NCBI RefSeq assembly: GCF_051020975.1
Contig: NW_027478161.1
Location: 25,828,001 to 25,892,000 of the forward strand
DNA: 64,000 nucleotides
Direction: 5' to 3'
DNA from: Osmia lignaria lignaria
Lineage: Eukaryota; Arthropoda; Insecta; Hymenoptera; Megachilidae
Of this stretch, positions 36,801-51,200 are shown one piece after another. The first letter of the stretch is position 1. Each line of letters opens with the position of its first letter. The translations under genes were made by a program, and so were the position numbers. The notes beneath the pieces are model-generated. The model searched no databases, was not told where the DNA came from, and saw only the letters and a list, made by a program, of their open reading frames with translations.

Positions 36801-39800
36801 GAAATATCTCGAAATATGTCCGTCAGGCCCCTTGCCTTGAGATAAATCTGCAAGTATCTCGGAAACGAAGCGAGCTATGGCAAAATGTTAAGAGACCTTT
36901 TTTGTAGAGAATTATGTTTCCTACTTTTTATGTTCTATGATATTTTTTGATCAGACGCGTAGTTCTCGAGATATATCAAGATATTTAAAAGTTCCGAAGC
37001 CGCACCAACATAATAGAGATACAGAAACACCGTGGCCCCTTTCTTTGAGATATCTCTGCACTATTGCGAGCTGCAAATGCCACTTCCAGCTTAGCTGTGC
37101 AGAAGAAGAACAACAAGAATAAGAAATATCTCGAAATATGTCCGTCAGGCCCCTTCCCTTGAGATAAATCTGCAAATATCTCGGAAACGAAGAGAGCTAT
37201 GGCAAAATGTTAAGAGACCTTTTCTGTAGAGAATTAAGTTTCCTACTTTTTATGTTCTATGATATTTTTTGATCAGATGCGCAGTTCTCGAGATATATCA
37301 AGATATTTAAAAGTTCCGAAGCCGCACCAACATAATAGAGATACAGAAACACCGTGGCCCCTTTCTTTGAGATAACTCTGCACTATTGCGAGCTGCAAAT
37401 GCCACTTCCAGGTTAGCTGTGCAGAAGAAGAACAACAAGAAGAAGAAATATCTCGAAATATGTCCGTCAGGCCCCTTCCCTTGAGATATATCTGCAAATA
37501 TCTCGGAAACGAAGCGAGCTATGGCAAAAGGTTAAGAGACCTTTTTTGTAGAGAATTATGTTTCCTACAATTTATGTTCTATGATATTTTTTGATCAGAA
37601 GCGTAGTTTTCGAGATATATCGAGATATTTAAAAGTTCCGAAGCCGCACCAACATAATAGAGATACAGAAACACCGTGGCCCCTTTCTTTGAGATAACTC
37701 TGCACTAGTGCGAGCCGCAAATGCCACTTCCAGCTTAGCTGTGCAGAAGAAGAACAACAAGAAGAAGAAATATCTCGAAATATGTCCGTTAGGCCCCTTC
37801 CCTTGAGATAAACCTGCAAATATCTCGGAAACGAAGCGAGCTATGGCAAAATGTTAAGAGACCTTATTTGTAGAGAATTATGTTTCCTACAATTTATGTT
37901 CTATGATATTTTTTGATCAGAAGCGTAGTTTTCGAGATATATCGAGATATTTAAAAGTTCCGAAGCCGCACCAACATAATAGAGATACAGAAACACCGTG
38001 GCCCCTTTCTTTGAGATAACTCTGCACTAGTGCGAGCCGCAAATGCCACTTCCAGCTTAGCTGTGCAGAAGAAGAACAACAAGAAGAAGAAATATCTCGA
38101 AATATGTCCGTTAGGCCCCTTCCCTTGAGATAAACCTGCAAATATCTCGGAAACGAAGCGAGCTATGGCAAAATGTTAAGAGACCTTTTTTGTAGAGAAT
38201 TAAGGTTCCTACTTTTTATGTTCTATGATATTTTTTGATCAGATGCGTAGTTCTCGAGATATATCAAGATATTTAAAAGTTCCGAAGCCGCACCAACATA
38301 ATAGAGATACAGAAACACCGTGGCCCCTTTCTTTGAGATAACTCTGCACTATTGCGAACTGCAAATGCCACTTCCAGCTTAGCTGTGCAGAAGAAGAACA
38401 ACAAGAAGAAGAAATATCTCGAAATATGTCCGTCAGGCCCCTTCCCTTGAAATAAATCTGCAAATATCTCGGAAACGAAGCGAGCTATGGCAAAATGCTA
38501 AGAGACCTTTTTTGTAGAGAATTATGTTTCCTACAATTTATGTTCTATGATATTTTTTGATCAGAAGCGTAGTTTTCGAGATATATCGAGATATTTAAAA
38601 GTTCCGAAGCCGCACCAACATAATAGAGACACAGAAACACCGTGGCCCCTTTCTTTGAGATAACTCTGCACTAGTGCGAGCCGCAAATGCCACTTCCAGC
38701 TTAGCTGTGCAGAAGAAGAACAACAAGAAGAAGAAATATCTCGAAATATGTCCGTCAGGCCCCTTGCCTTGAGATAAATCTGCAAGTATCTCGGAAACGA
38801 AGCGAGCTATGGCAAAATGTTAAGAGACCTTTTTTGTAGAGAATTATGTTTCCTACTTTTTATGTTCTATGATATTTTTTGATCAGACGCGTAGTTCTCG
38901 AGATATATCAAGATATTTAAAAGTTCCGAAGCCGCACCAACATAATAGAGATACAGAAACACCGTGGCCCCTTTCTTTGAGATATCTCTGCACTATTGCG
39001 AGCTGCAAATGCCACTTCCAGCTTAGCTGTGCAGAAGAAGAACAACAAGAAGAAGAAATATCTCGAAATATGTCCGTCAGGCCCCTTCCCTCGAGATAAA
39101 TCTGCAAATATCTCGGAAACGAAGCGAGCTATGGCAAAATGTTAAGAAACCTTATTTGTAGAGAATTATGTTTCCTACAATTTCATGTTCTATGATATTT
39201 TTTGATCAGAAGCGTAGTTTTCGGGATATATCGAGATATTTAAAAGTTCCGAAGCCGCACCAACATAATAGAGATACAGAAACACCGTGGCCCCTTTCTT
39301 TGAGATAACTCTGCACTAGTGCGAGCCGCAAATGCCACTTCCAGCTTAGCTGTGCAGGAGAAGAACAACAAGAAGATGAAATATCTCGAAATATGTCCGT
39401 CATGCCCCTTCCCTTGAGATAAATCTGCAAATATCTCGGAAACGAAGCGAGCTATGGCAAAATGTTAAGAGACCTTTTTTGTAGAGAATTAAGTTTCCTA
39501 CTTTTTATGTTCTACGATATTTTTTGATCAGATGCGTAGTTCTCGAGATATATCAAGATATTTAAAAGTTCCGAAGCCGCACCAACAGAATAGAGATACA
39601 GAAACACCGTGGCTCCTTTCTTTGAGATAACTCTGCACTATTGCGAGCTGCAAATGCCACTTCCAGCTTAGCTGTGCAGAAGAAGAACAACAAGAATAAG
39701 AAATATCTCGAAATATGTCCGTCAGGCCCCTTCCCTTGAGATAAATCTGCAAATATCTCGGAAACGAAGAGAGCTATGGCAAAATGTTAAGAGACCTTTT

Positions 39801-42800
39801 CTGTAGAGAATTAAGTTTCCTACTTTTTATGTTCTATGATATTTTTTGATCAGATGCGCAGTTCTCGAGATATATCAAGATATTTAAAAGTTCCGAAGCC
39901 GCACCAACATAATAGAGATACAGAAACACCGTGGCCCCTTTCTTTGAGATAACTCTGCACTATTGCGAGCTGCAAATGCCACTTCCAGGTTAGCTGTGCA
40001 GAAGAAGAACAACAAGAAGAAGAAATATCTCGAAATATGTCCGTCAGGCCCCTTCCCTTGAGATATATCTGCAAATATCTCGGAAACGAAGCGAGCTATG
40101 GCAAAATGTTAAGAGACCTTTTTTGTAGAGAATTATGTTTCCTACAATTTATGTTCTATGATATTTTTTGATCAGAAGCGTAGTTTTCGAGATATATCGA
40201 GATATTTAAAAGTTCCGAAGCCGCACCAACATAATAGAGATACAGAAACACCGTGGCCCCTTTCTTTGAGATAACTCTGCACTAGTGCGAGCCGCAAATG
40301 CCACTTCCAGCTTAGCTGTGCAGAAGAAGAACAACAAGAAGAAGAAATATCTCGAAATATGTCCGTTAGGCCCCTTCCCTTGAGATAAACCTGCAAATAT
40401 CTCGGAAACGAAGCGAGCTATGGCAAAATGTTAAGAGACCTTTTTTGTAGAGAATTAAGGTTCCTACTTTTTATGTTCTATGATATTTTTTGATCAGATG
40501 CGTAGTTCTCGAGATATATCAAGATATTTAAAAGTTCCGAAGCCGCACCAACATAATAGAGATACAGAAACACCGTGGCCCCTTTCTTTGAGATAACTCT
40601 GCACTATTGCGAGCTGGAAATGCCACTTCCAGTTTAGCTGTGCAGAAGAAGAACAACAAGAAGAAGAAATATCTCGAAATATGTCCGTCAGGCCCCTTCC
40701 CTTGAGATAAATCTGCAAATATCTCGGAAACGAAGCGAGCTATGGCAAAATGTTAAGAGACCTTTTTTGTAGAGAATTAAGTTTCCTACTTTTTATGTTC
40801 TATGATATTTTTTGATCAGATGCGCAGTTCTCGAGATATATCAAGATATTTAAAAGTTCCGAAGCCGCACCAACATAATAGAGATACAGAAACACCGTGG
40901 CCCCTTCCTTTGAGATAACTCTGCACTATTGCGAGCTGCAAATGCCACTTCCAGGTTAGCTGTGCAGAAGAAGAACAACAAGAAGAATAAATATCTCGAA
41001 ATATGTCCGTCAGGCCCCTTCCCTTGAGATATATCTGCAAATATCTCGGAAACGAAGCGAGCTATGGCAAAATGTTAAGAGACCTTTTTTGTAGAGAATT
41101 ATGTTTCCTACAATTTATGTTCTATGATATTTTTTGATCAGATGCGTAGTTTTCGAGATATATCGAGATATTTAAAGGTTCCGAAGCTGCAACAACATAA
41201 TAAAGATACAGAAACACCGTGGCCCCTTTCTTTGAGATAACTCTGCACTAGTGCGAGCCGCAAATGCCGCTTCCAGCTTAGCTGTGCAGAAGAAGAACAA
41301 CAAGAAGAAGAAATATCTCGAAATATGTCCGTCAGGCCCCTTCCCTCGAGATATATCTGCAAATATCTCGGAAACGAAGCGAGCTATGGCAAAATGTTAA
41401 GAGATCTTATTTGTAGAGAATTAAGTTTCCTACTTTTTATGTTCTATGATATTTTTTGATCAGATGCGTAGTTCTCGAGATATATCAAGATATTTAAAAG
41501 TTCCGAAGCCGCACCAACATAATAGAGGTACAGAAACACCGTGGCCTCTTTCTTTGAGATAACTCTGCACTATTGCGAGCTGCAAGTGCCACTTCAAGCT
41601 TAGCTGTGCAGAAGAAGCACAACAAGAACAAGAAATATCTCGGATTAAGTCCGTCAGGCCCCTTCCCTTGAGCTAAATCTGCAAATATGTCGGAAACGAT
41701 GCGAGATATGGCAAAACGTTAAGAGACCTTTTTTGTGGACAATTAAGTTTCCTACTTTTTATGTTCTATGATATTTTTTGATCAGATGCGTAGTTCTCGA
41801 GATATATCAAGATATTTAAAAGTTCCGAAGCCGCACCAACATAATAGAGGTACAGAAACACCGTGGCCTCTTTCTTTGAGATAACTCTGCACTATTGCGA
41901 GCTGCAAATGCCAGTTCGAGCTTAGCTGTGCGGAAGAAGCACAACAAGAACCAGAAATATCTCGGAATATGTCCGTCAGGCCCGTTCCTTTGAGCTGAAT
42001 CTGCAAATATCTCGGAAGCAATGCGAGCTATGGCAAAACGTTGAGAGACCCTTTTTGTAGGAAATTAAGTTTCCTACTATTTATGTTCTATGATATTTTT
42101 TGATCAGATGCGTAGTTTTCGAGATATATCGAGACATTTAAAGGTTCCGAAGCCGCACCAACATAATAAAGATACATAAACACCGTGGCCTCTTTCTTTG
42201 AGATAACTCTGCACTATTCCGAGCTGCAAATGTAACTTCCACTTTAGCTGTGCTGAAGAAGAACAACAAGAAGAAGAAATATCTCGAAATATGTCCGTCA
42301 GGCCCCTTCCCTTGAGATGTATCTGCAAATATCTCGGAAACAATGCGAGCTATGGCAAAACGTTGAGAGACCTTTTTTGTAGGAAATTAAGTTTCCTACT
42401 ATTTATGTTCTATGATATTTTTTGATCAGATGCGTAGTTCTCGAGATATATCAAGATATTTAAAAGTTCCGAAGCCGCACCAACATAATAGAGATACAGA
42501 AACAGCGTGGCCCCTTTCCGCGAGATAACTCTGCACTATTGCGAGCTGGAAATGCCACTTCCAGTTTAGCTGTGCAGACGAAGAACAACAAGAAGAAGAA
42601 ATATCTCGAAATATGTCCGTCAGGCCCGATCCTTTGAGCTGAATCTGCAAATATCTCGGAAACAATGCGAGCTATGGCAAAACGTTGAGAGACCTTTTTT
42701 GTAGGAAATTAAGTTTCCTACTATTTATGTTCTATGATATTTTTTGATCAGATGCGTAGTTTTCGAGATATATCGAGATATTTAAAGGTTCCGAAGCTGC

Positions 42801-45800
42801 AACAACATAATAAAGATACAGAAACACCGTGGCCCCTTTCTTTGAGATAACTCTGCACTAGTGCGAGCCGCAAATGCCGCTTCCAGCTTAGCTGTGCAGA
42901 AGAAGAACAACAAGAAGAAGAAATATCTCGAAATATGTCCGTCAGGCCCCTTCCCTCGAGATATATCTGCAAATATCTCGGAAACGAAGCGAGCTATGGC
43001 AAAATGTTAAGAGATCTTATTTGTAGAGAATTAAGTTTCCTACTTTTTATGTTCTATGATATTTCTTGATCAGATGCGTAGTTCTCGAGATATATCAAGA
43101 TATTTAAAAGTTCCGAAGCCGCACCAACATAATAGAGGTACAGAAACACCGTGGCCTCTTTCTTTGAGATAACTCTGCACTATTGCGAGCTGCAAGTGCC
43201 ACTTCAAGCTTAGCTGTGCAGAAGAAGCACAACAAGAACAAGAAATATCTCGGATTAAGTCCGTCAGGCCCCTTCCCTTGAGCTAAATCTGCAAATATGT
43301 CGGAAACGATGCGAGATATGGCAAAACGTTAAGAGACCTTTTTTGTGGACAATTAAGTTTCCTACTTTTTATGTTCTATGATATTTTTTGATCAGATGCG
43401 TAGTTCTCGAGATATATCAAGATATTTAAAAGTTCCGAAGCCGCACCAACATAATAGAGGTACAGAAACACCGTGGCCTCTTTCTTTGAGATAACTCTGC
43501 ACTATTGCGAGCTGCAAATGCCAGTTCGAGCTTAGCTGTGCGGAAGAAGCACAACAAGAACCAGAAATATCTCGGAATATGTCCGTCAGGCCCGTTCCTT
43601 TGAGCTGAATCTGCAAATATCTCGGAAGCAATGCGAGCTATGGCAAAACGTTGAGAGACCCTTTTTGTAGGAAATTAAGTTTCCTACTATTTATGTTCTA
43701 TGATATTTTTTGATCAGATGCGTAGTTTTCGAGATATATCGAGACATTTAAAGGTTCCGAAGCCGCACCAACATAATAAAGATACATAAACACCGTGGCC
43801 TCTTTCTTTGAGATAACTCTGCACTATTCCGAGCTGCAAATGTAACTTCCACTTTAGCTGTGCTGAAGAAGAACAACAAGAAGAAGAAATATCTCGAAAT
43901 ATGTCCGTCAGGCCCCTTCCCTTGAGATGTATCTGCAAATATCTCGGAAACGAAGCGAGCTATGGCAAAATGTTAAGAGACCTTTTTTGTAGAGAATTAA
44001 GTTTCCTACTTTTTATGTTCTATGATATTTTTTGATCAGATGCGTAGTTCTCGAGATATATCAAGATATTTAAAAGTTCCGAAGCCGCACCAACATAATA
44101 GAGATACAGAAACACCGTGGCCCCTTTCTTTGAGATAACACTGCACTATTGCGAGCTGCAAATGCCACTTCCAGCTTAGCTGTGCAGAAGAAGAACAACA
44201 AGAAGAAGATATATCTCGAAATATGTCCGTCAGGCCCCTTCCCTTGAGATAAATCTGCAAATATCTCGGAAACGAAGCGAGCTATGGCAAAATGTTAAGA
44301 GACCTTATTTGTAGAGAATTAAGTTTCCTACTTTTTATGTTCTATGATATTTTTTGATCAGAAGCGTAGTTTTCGAGATATATCGAGATATTTAAAAGTT
44401 CCAAAGCCGCACCAACATAATAGAGGTACAGAAACACCGTGGCCTCTTTCTTTGAGATAACTCTGCACTATTGCGAGCTGCAAGTGCCACTTCAAGCTTA
44501 GCTGTGCAGAAGAAGCACAACAAGAACAAGAAATATCTCGGATTAAGTCCGTCAGGCCCCTTCCCTTGAGCTAAATCTGCAAATATGTCGGAAACGATGC
44601 GAGATATGGCAAAACGTTAAGAGACATTTTTTGTGGAGAATTAAGTTTCCTACTTTTTATGTTCTATGATATTTTTGGATCAGAGGCGTAGTTTTCGAGA
44701 TATATCAAGATATTTAAAAGTTCCGAAGCCACACCAACATAATAGAGATACAGAAACACCGTGGCCCCTTTCTGTGAGGTAACTCTGCACTATTGCGAGC
44801 TGCAAATGCCAGTTCCAGCTTAGCTGTGCAGAAGAAGCACAACAATAACAAGAAATATCTCGGAATATGTCCGTCAGGCCCCTTCCATTGAGCTAAATCT
44901 GCAAATATCTCGGAAACGATGCGAGCTATGGCAAAATGTTAAGAGACGTTTTTGGAGAGAATTAAGTTTCCTACTTCTTATGTTCTATGATATTTTTTGA
45001 TCAGATGCGTAATTCTCGAGATATATCAAGATATTTAAAAGTTCCGAAGCCGCACCAACATAATAGAGATACAGAAACACCGTGGCCCCTTTCTGTGAGA
45101 TAACACTGCACTATTGCGAGCTGCAAATGCCACTTCCAGCTTAGCTGTGCTGAAGAAGAACAACAAGAAGAAGAAATATCTCGAAATATGTCGGTCAGGC
45201 CCCTTCCCTTGAAGTAAATCTGCAAATATCTCGGAAACGATGCGAGCTATGGCAAAATGATAAGAGACCTTTTTTGTAGAGAATTACGTTTCCTACAATT
45301 TAGTTTCTATGATATTTTTTGATCAGATGCGTAGTTTTCGAGATATATCGAGATATTTAAAGGTTCCGAAGCCGCAACAACATAATAAAGATACATAAAC
45401 ACCGTGGCCTCTTTCTTTGAGATAACTCTGCACTATTCCGAGCTGCAAATGCCACTTCCAGCTTAGCTGTGCAGAAGAAGCACAACAAGAACAAGAAATA
45501 ACTCGGAATATGTCCGTCAGGCCCCTTCCCTTGAGCTAAATCTGCAAATATCTCGGAAACAATGCGAGCTATGGCAAAATATTAAGAGATCTTTTTTGTA
45601 GGAAATTAAGTTTCCTACTATTTATGCTCTATGATATTTTTTGATCAGATGCGTAGTTCTCGAGATATATCAAGATATTTAAAAGTTCCGAAGCCGCACC
45701 AACATAATAGAGATACAGAAACACCGTGGCCCCTTTCTTTGAGATAACTCTGCACTATTGCGAGCTGGAAATGCCACTTCCAGTTTAGCTGTGCAGAAGA

Positions 45801-47326
45801 AGAACAACAAGAAGAAGAAATATGTCGAAATATGTCCATCAGGACCCTTCCCTTGAGATAAATCTGCAAATATCTCGGAAACGAAGCGAGCTATGGCAAA
45901 ATGTTAAGAGACCTTTTTTGTAGAGAATTAAGTTTCCTACTTCTTATGTTCTATGATATTTTTTGATCAGATGCGTAATTCTCGAGATATATCAAGATAT
46001 TTAAAAGTTCCGAAGCCGCACCAACATAATAGAGATACAGAAACACCGTGGCCCCTTTCTGTGAGATAACTCTGCACTATTCCGAGCTGCAAATGCCACT
46101 TCCAGCTTAGCTGTGCATAAGAAGCACAACAAGAACAAGAAATATCTCGGAATATGTCCGTCAGGCCCCTTCCCTTGAGCTAATCTGCAAATATCTCGGA
46201 AACAATGCGAGCTATGGCAAAATATTAAGAGATCTTTTTTGTACGAAATTAAGTTTCCTACTATTTATGCTCTATGATATTTTTTGATCAGATGCGTAGT
46301 TCTCGAGATATATCAAGATATTTAAAAGTTCCGAAGCCGCACCAACATAATAGAGATACAGAAACACCGTGGCCCCTTTCTTTGAGATAACTCTGCACTA
46401 CTGCGAGCTGCAAATGCCACTTCCAGCTTAGCTGTGCAGAAGAAGAACAACAAGAAGAAGTAATATCTCGAAATATGTCCGTCAGGCCCCTTCCCTTGAG
46501 ATAAATCTGCAAATATCTCGGAAACGAAGCGAGCTATGGCAAAATGTTAAGAGACCTTATTTGTAGAGAATTAAGTTTCCTACTTTTTATGTTCTATGAT
46601 ATTTTTTGATCAGATGCGTAGTTCTCGAGATATATCAAGATATTTAAAAGTTCCGAAGCCGCACCAACATAATAGAGGTACAGAAACACCGTGGCCTCTT
46701 TCTTTGAGATAACTCTGCACTATTGCGAGCTGCAAATGCCACTTCCAGCTTAGCTGTGCAGAAGAAGCACAACAAGAACAAGAAATATCTCGGAATATGT
46801 CCGTCAGGCCCCTTCCCTTGAGCTAAATCTGCAAATATCTCGGAAACGATGCGAGCTATGGCAAAATGTTAAGAGACCTTTTTTGTAGAGAATTAAGTTT
46901 CCTACTTCTTATGTTCTATGATATTTTTTGATCAGACGCGTAATTCTCGAGATATATCAAGATATTTAAAAGTTCCGAAGCCGCACCAACATAATAGAGA
47001 TACAGAAACACCGTGGCCCCTTTCTGTGAGATAACTCTGCACTATTGCGAGCTGCAAATGCCAGTTCGAGCTTAGCTGTGCGGAAGAAGCACAACAAGAA
47101 CCAGAAATATCTCGGAATATGTCCGTCAGGCCCGTTCCTTTGAGCTGAATCTGCAAATATCTCGGAAACAATGCGAGCTATGGCAAAACGTTGAGAGACC
47201 CTTTTTTTAGGAAATTAAGTTTCCTACTATTTATGTTCTATGATATTTTTTGATCAGATGCGTAGTTTTCGAGATATATCGAGACATTTAAAGGTTCCGA
47301 AGCCGCACCAACATAATAAAGATACA
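30585..47326 (+). repeat. Large tandem duplication, copy 2 (16,742 bp, 52 monomers)
   Basis: This follows copy 1 directly. It starts inside the chimeric monomer at 30512, holds the monomer at 30834 (equal to 13126 in ACGCTGCAC and ACAACAGGAAG), then passes at 31156 to the equivalent of 14414, skipping three monomers. All later monomers up to the left part of 47254 match copy 1 in order and private variants, including the non-322-bp monomers at 34698, 38883, 44680 and 45967. After 47326 the array departs from copy 1: 47254 continues with ACATAAACACC and CCTCTTTC, where 30512 has ACAGAAACACC and CTCCTTTC. Confidence 0.93.
31156..47253 (+). repeat. Copy-2 equivalents of the central mosaic and the type II blocks
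   Basis: This repeats 14414-30511 monomer for monomer. The alternating mosaic is 31156-41137, the five-monomer duplication 41138-43950, and the mixed type I/type II block 43951-47253. The nested six-monomer, eight-monomer-offset and five-monomer duplications are all present at +16,742 bp. They therefore predate the large duplication, and later exchange has not disturbed them. Confidence 0.9.
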
Positions 47327-48219
47327 TAAACACCGTGGCCTCTTTCTTTGAGATAACTCTGCACTATTCCGAGCTGCAAATGTAACTTCCACTTTAGCTG
47401 TGCTGAAGAAGAACAACAAGAAGAAGAAATATCTCGAAATATGCCCGTCAGGCCCCTTCCCTTGAAGTAAATCTGCAAATATCTCGGAAACGATGCGAGC
47501 TATGGCAAAATGATAAGAGACCTTTTTTGTAGAGAATTACGTTTCCTACAATTTAGGTTGTATGATATTTCTTGATCAGATGCGTAGTTTTCGAGATATA
47601 TCGAGATATTTAAAGGTTCCGAAGCCGCAACAACATAATAAAGATACAGAAACACCGTGGCCCCTTTCTTTGAGATAACTCTGCACTATTGCGAGCTGCA
47701 AATGCCACTTCCAGCTTAGCTGTGCAGAAGAGGAACAACAAGAAGAAGAAATATCTCGGAATATGTCCGTCAGGCCCCTTCCCTTGAGCTAAATCTGCAA
47801 ATCTCTCGGAAACGATGCCAGCTATGGGAAAATGTTAAGAGACATTTTTTGTAGAGAATTAAGTTTCCTACTTTTTATCTTCTATGATATTTTTTGATCA
47901 GAGGCGTAGTTCTCGAGATATATCAAGATATTTAAAAGTTCCGAAGCCGCACCAACATAATAGAGATACAGAAACACCGTGGCCCCTCTCTTTGAGATAA
48001 CTCTGCACAATTGCGAGCTGCAAATGCCACTTCCAGCTTAGCTGTGCAGAGGAAGAACAACAAGAAGAAGAAATATCTCGAAATATGTCCGTCAGGCCCC
48101 TTCCCTTGAGATAAATCTGCAAATATCTCGGAAACGAAGCGAGCTATGGCAAAATGTTAAGAGACCTTTTTTGTAGAGAATTAAGTTTCCTACTTTTTAT
48201 GTTGTATGATACTTTTTGA
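47254..48219 (+). repeat. Transition monomers right of the large duplication
   Basis: The monomer at 47254 starts like 30512 and contains TGTAACTTCCAC and CCCTTGAAGTAAATC, joining features of 26972 and 28259. The monomer at 47576 starts in a type II-like form (CCGCAACAAC, AATAAAGATAC) and ends in the first type III form (GAGGAACAAC, GATGCCAGCTATGGG). The monomer at 47898 has CTCTCTTTGAG and GCACAATTGCG, words found again at 56588 and 61739. Confidence 0.8.
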
Positions 48220-51200
48220 TCAGATGCGTAGTTCTCAAGATATATCAAGATATTTAAAAGTTCCGAAGCCGCACCAACATAATAGAGATACAGAAACACC
48301 GTGGCCCCTTTCTTTGAGATAACTCTGCACTATTGCGAGCTGCAAATGCCACTTCCAGCTTAGCTGTGCAGAAGAAGAACAACAAGAAGAAGAAATATTT
48401 CGAAATGTGTCCGTCAGGCCCCTCCCTTGAGATAAATCTGCAAATATCTCGGAAACGAAGCGAGCTACGGCAAAATGTTAAGAGACCTTTTTTGTAGAAA
48501 ATTAGGTTTCCTACTTTTCATGTTCTATGATATTTTTTGATCAGATGCGTAGTTCTCGAGATATATCAAGATATTTAAAAGTTCCGAAGCTGCACCAACA
48601 TAATAGAGGTACAGAAACACCGTGGCCTCTTTCTTTGAGATAGCTCTGCACTATTGCGAGCTGCAAATGCCACTTCCAGCTTAGCTGTGCAGAAGAGGAA
48701 CAACAAGAAGAAGAAATATCTCGGAATATGTCCGTCAGGCCCCTTCCGTTGAGCTAAATCTGCAAATATCTCGGAAACGATGCCAGCTATGGGAAAATGT
48801 TAAGAGACCTTTTTTGTAGAGAATTATGTTTCCTACAATTTATGTTCTATGATATTTTTTGATCAGAAGCGTAGTTTTCGAGATATATCGAGATATTTAA
48901 AAGTTCCAAAGCCGCACCAACATAATAGAGATACAGAAACACCGTGGCCCCTTTCTTTGAGATAACTCTGCACTATTGCGAGCTGCAAACGCCACTTCCA
49001 GCTTAGCTGTGCAGAAGAAGAACAACAAGAAGAAGAAATATTTCGAAATGTGTCCGTCAGGCCCCTTCCCTTGAGATAAATCTGCAAATATCTCGGAAAC
49101 GAAGCGAGCTACGGCAAAATGTTAAGAGACCTTTTTTGTAGAAAATTAGGTTTCCTACTTTTTATGTTCTATGATATTTTTTGATCAGATGCGTAGTTCT
49201 CGAGATATATCAAGATATTTAAAAGTTCCGAAGCTGCACCAACATAATAGAGGTACAGAAACACCGTGGCCTCTTTCTTTGAGATAACTCTGCACTATTG
49301 CGAGCTGTAAATGCCACTTCCAGCTTAGCTGTGCAGAAGAGGAACAACAAGAAGAAGAAATATCTCGGAATATGTCCGTCAGGCCCCTTCCGTTGAGATA
49401 AATCTGCAAATATCTCGGAAACGATGCCAGCTATGGGAAAATGTTAAGAGACCTTTTTTGTAGAGAATTAAGTTTCCTACTTTTTATGTTCTATGATATT
49501 TTTTGATCAGATGCGTAGTTCTCGAGATATATCAAGATATTTAAAAGTTCCGAAGCTGCACCAACATAATAGAGGTACAGAAACACCGTGGCCTCTTTCT
49601 TTGAGATAACTCTGCACTATTGCGAGCTGCAAATGCCACTTCCAGCTTAGCTGTGCAGAAGAGGAACAACAAGAAGACGAAATATCTCGGAATATGTCCG
49701 TCAGGCCCCTTCCGTTGAGCTAAATCTGCAAATATCTCGGAAACGATGCTAGCTATGGGAAAATGTTAAGAGACCTTTTTTGTAGAGAATTAAGTTTCCT
49801 ACTTTTTATGTTCTATGATATTTTTTGATCAGATGCGTAGTTCTCGAGATATATCAAGATATTTAAAAGTTCCGAAGGCGCACCAACATAATAGAGGTAC
49901 AGAAACACCGTGGCCCCTTTCTTTGAGATGACTCTGCACTATTGCTAGCTGCAAATGCCACTTCCAGCTTAGCTGTGCAGAAGAAGAACAACAAGAAGAA
50001 GAAATATCTCGAAATATGTCCGTCAGGCCCCTTCCCTTGAGATAAATCTGCAAATATCTCGGAAACGAAGCGAGCTATGGCAAAATGTTAAGAGACCTTT
50101 TTTGTAGAGAATTAAGTTTCCTACTTTTTATGTTGTATGATATTTTTTGATCAGATGCGTAGTTCTCAAGATATATCAAGATATTTAAAAGTTCCGAAGC
50201 CGCACCAACATAATAGAGATACAGAAACACCGTGGCCCCTTTCTTTGAGATAACTCTGCACTATTGCGAGCTGCAAATGCCACTTCCAGCTTAGCTGTGC
50301 AGAAGAAGAACAACAAGAAGAAGAAATATTTCGAAATGTGTCCGTCAGGCCCCTCCCTTGAGATAAATCTGCAAATATCTCGGAAACGAAGCGAGCTACG
50401 GCAAAATGTTAAGAGACCTTTTTTGTAGAAAATTAGGTTTCCTACTTTTCATGTTCTATGATATTTTTTGATCAGATGCGTAGTTCTCGAGATATATCAA
50501 GATATTTAAAAGTTCCGAAGCTGCACCAACATAATAGAGGTACAGAAACACCGTGGCCTCTTTCTTTGAGATAGCTCTGCACTATTGCGAGCTGCAAATG
50601 CCACTTCCAGCTTAGCTGTGCAGAAGAGGAACAACAAGAAGAAGAAATATCTCGGAATATGTCCGTCAGGCCCCTTCCGTTGAGCTAAATCTGCAAATAT
50701 CTCGGAAACGATGCCAGCTATGGGAAAATGTTAAGAGACCTTTTTTGTAGAGAATTATGTTTCCTACAATTTATGTTCTATGATATTTTTTGATCAGAAG
50801 CGTAGTTTTCGAGATATATCGAGATATTTAAAAGTTCCAAAGCCGCACCAACATAATAGAGATACAGAAACACCGTGGCCCCTTTCTTTGAGATAACTCT
50901 GCACTATTGCGAGCTGCAAACGCCACTTCCAGCTTAGCTGTGCAGAAGAAGAACAACAAGAAGAAGAAATATTTCGAAATGTGTCCGTCAGGCCCCTTCC
51001 CTTGAGATAAATCTGCAAATATCTCGGAAACGAAGCGAGCTACGGCAAAATGTTAAGAGACCTTTTTTGTAGAAAATTAGGTTTCCTACTTTTTATGTTC
51101 TATGATATTTTTTGATCAGATGCGTAGTTCTCGAGATATATCAAGATATTTAAAAGTTCCGAAGCTGCACCAACATAATAGAGGTACAGAAACACCGTGG

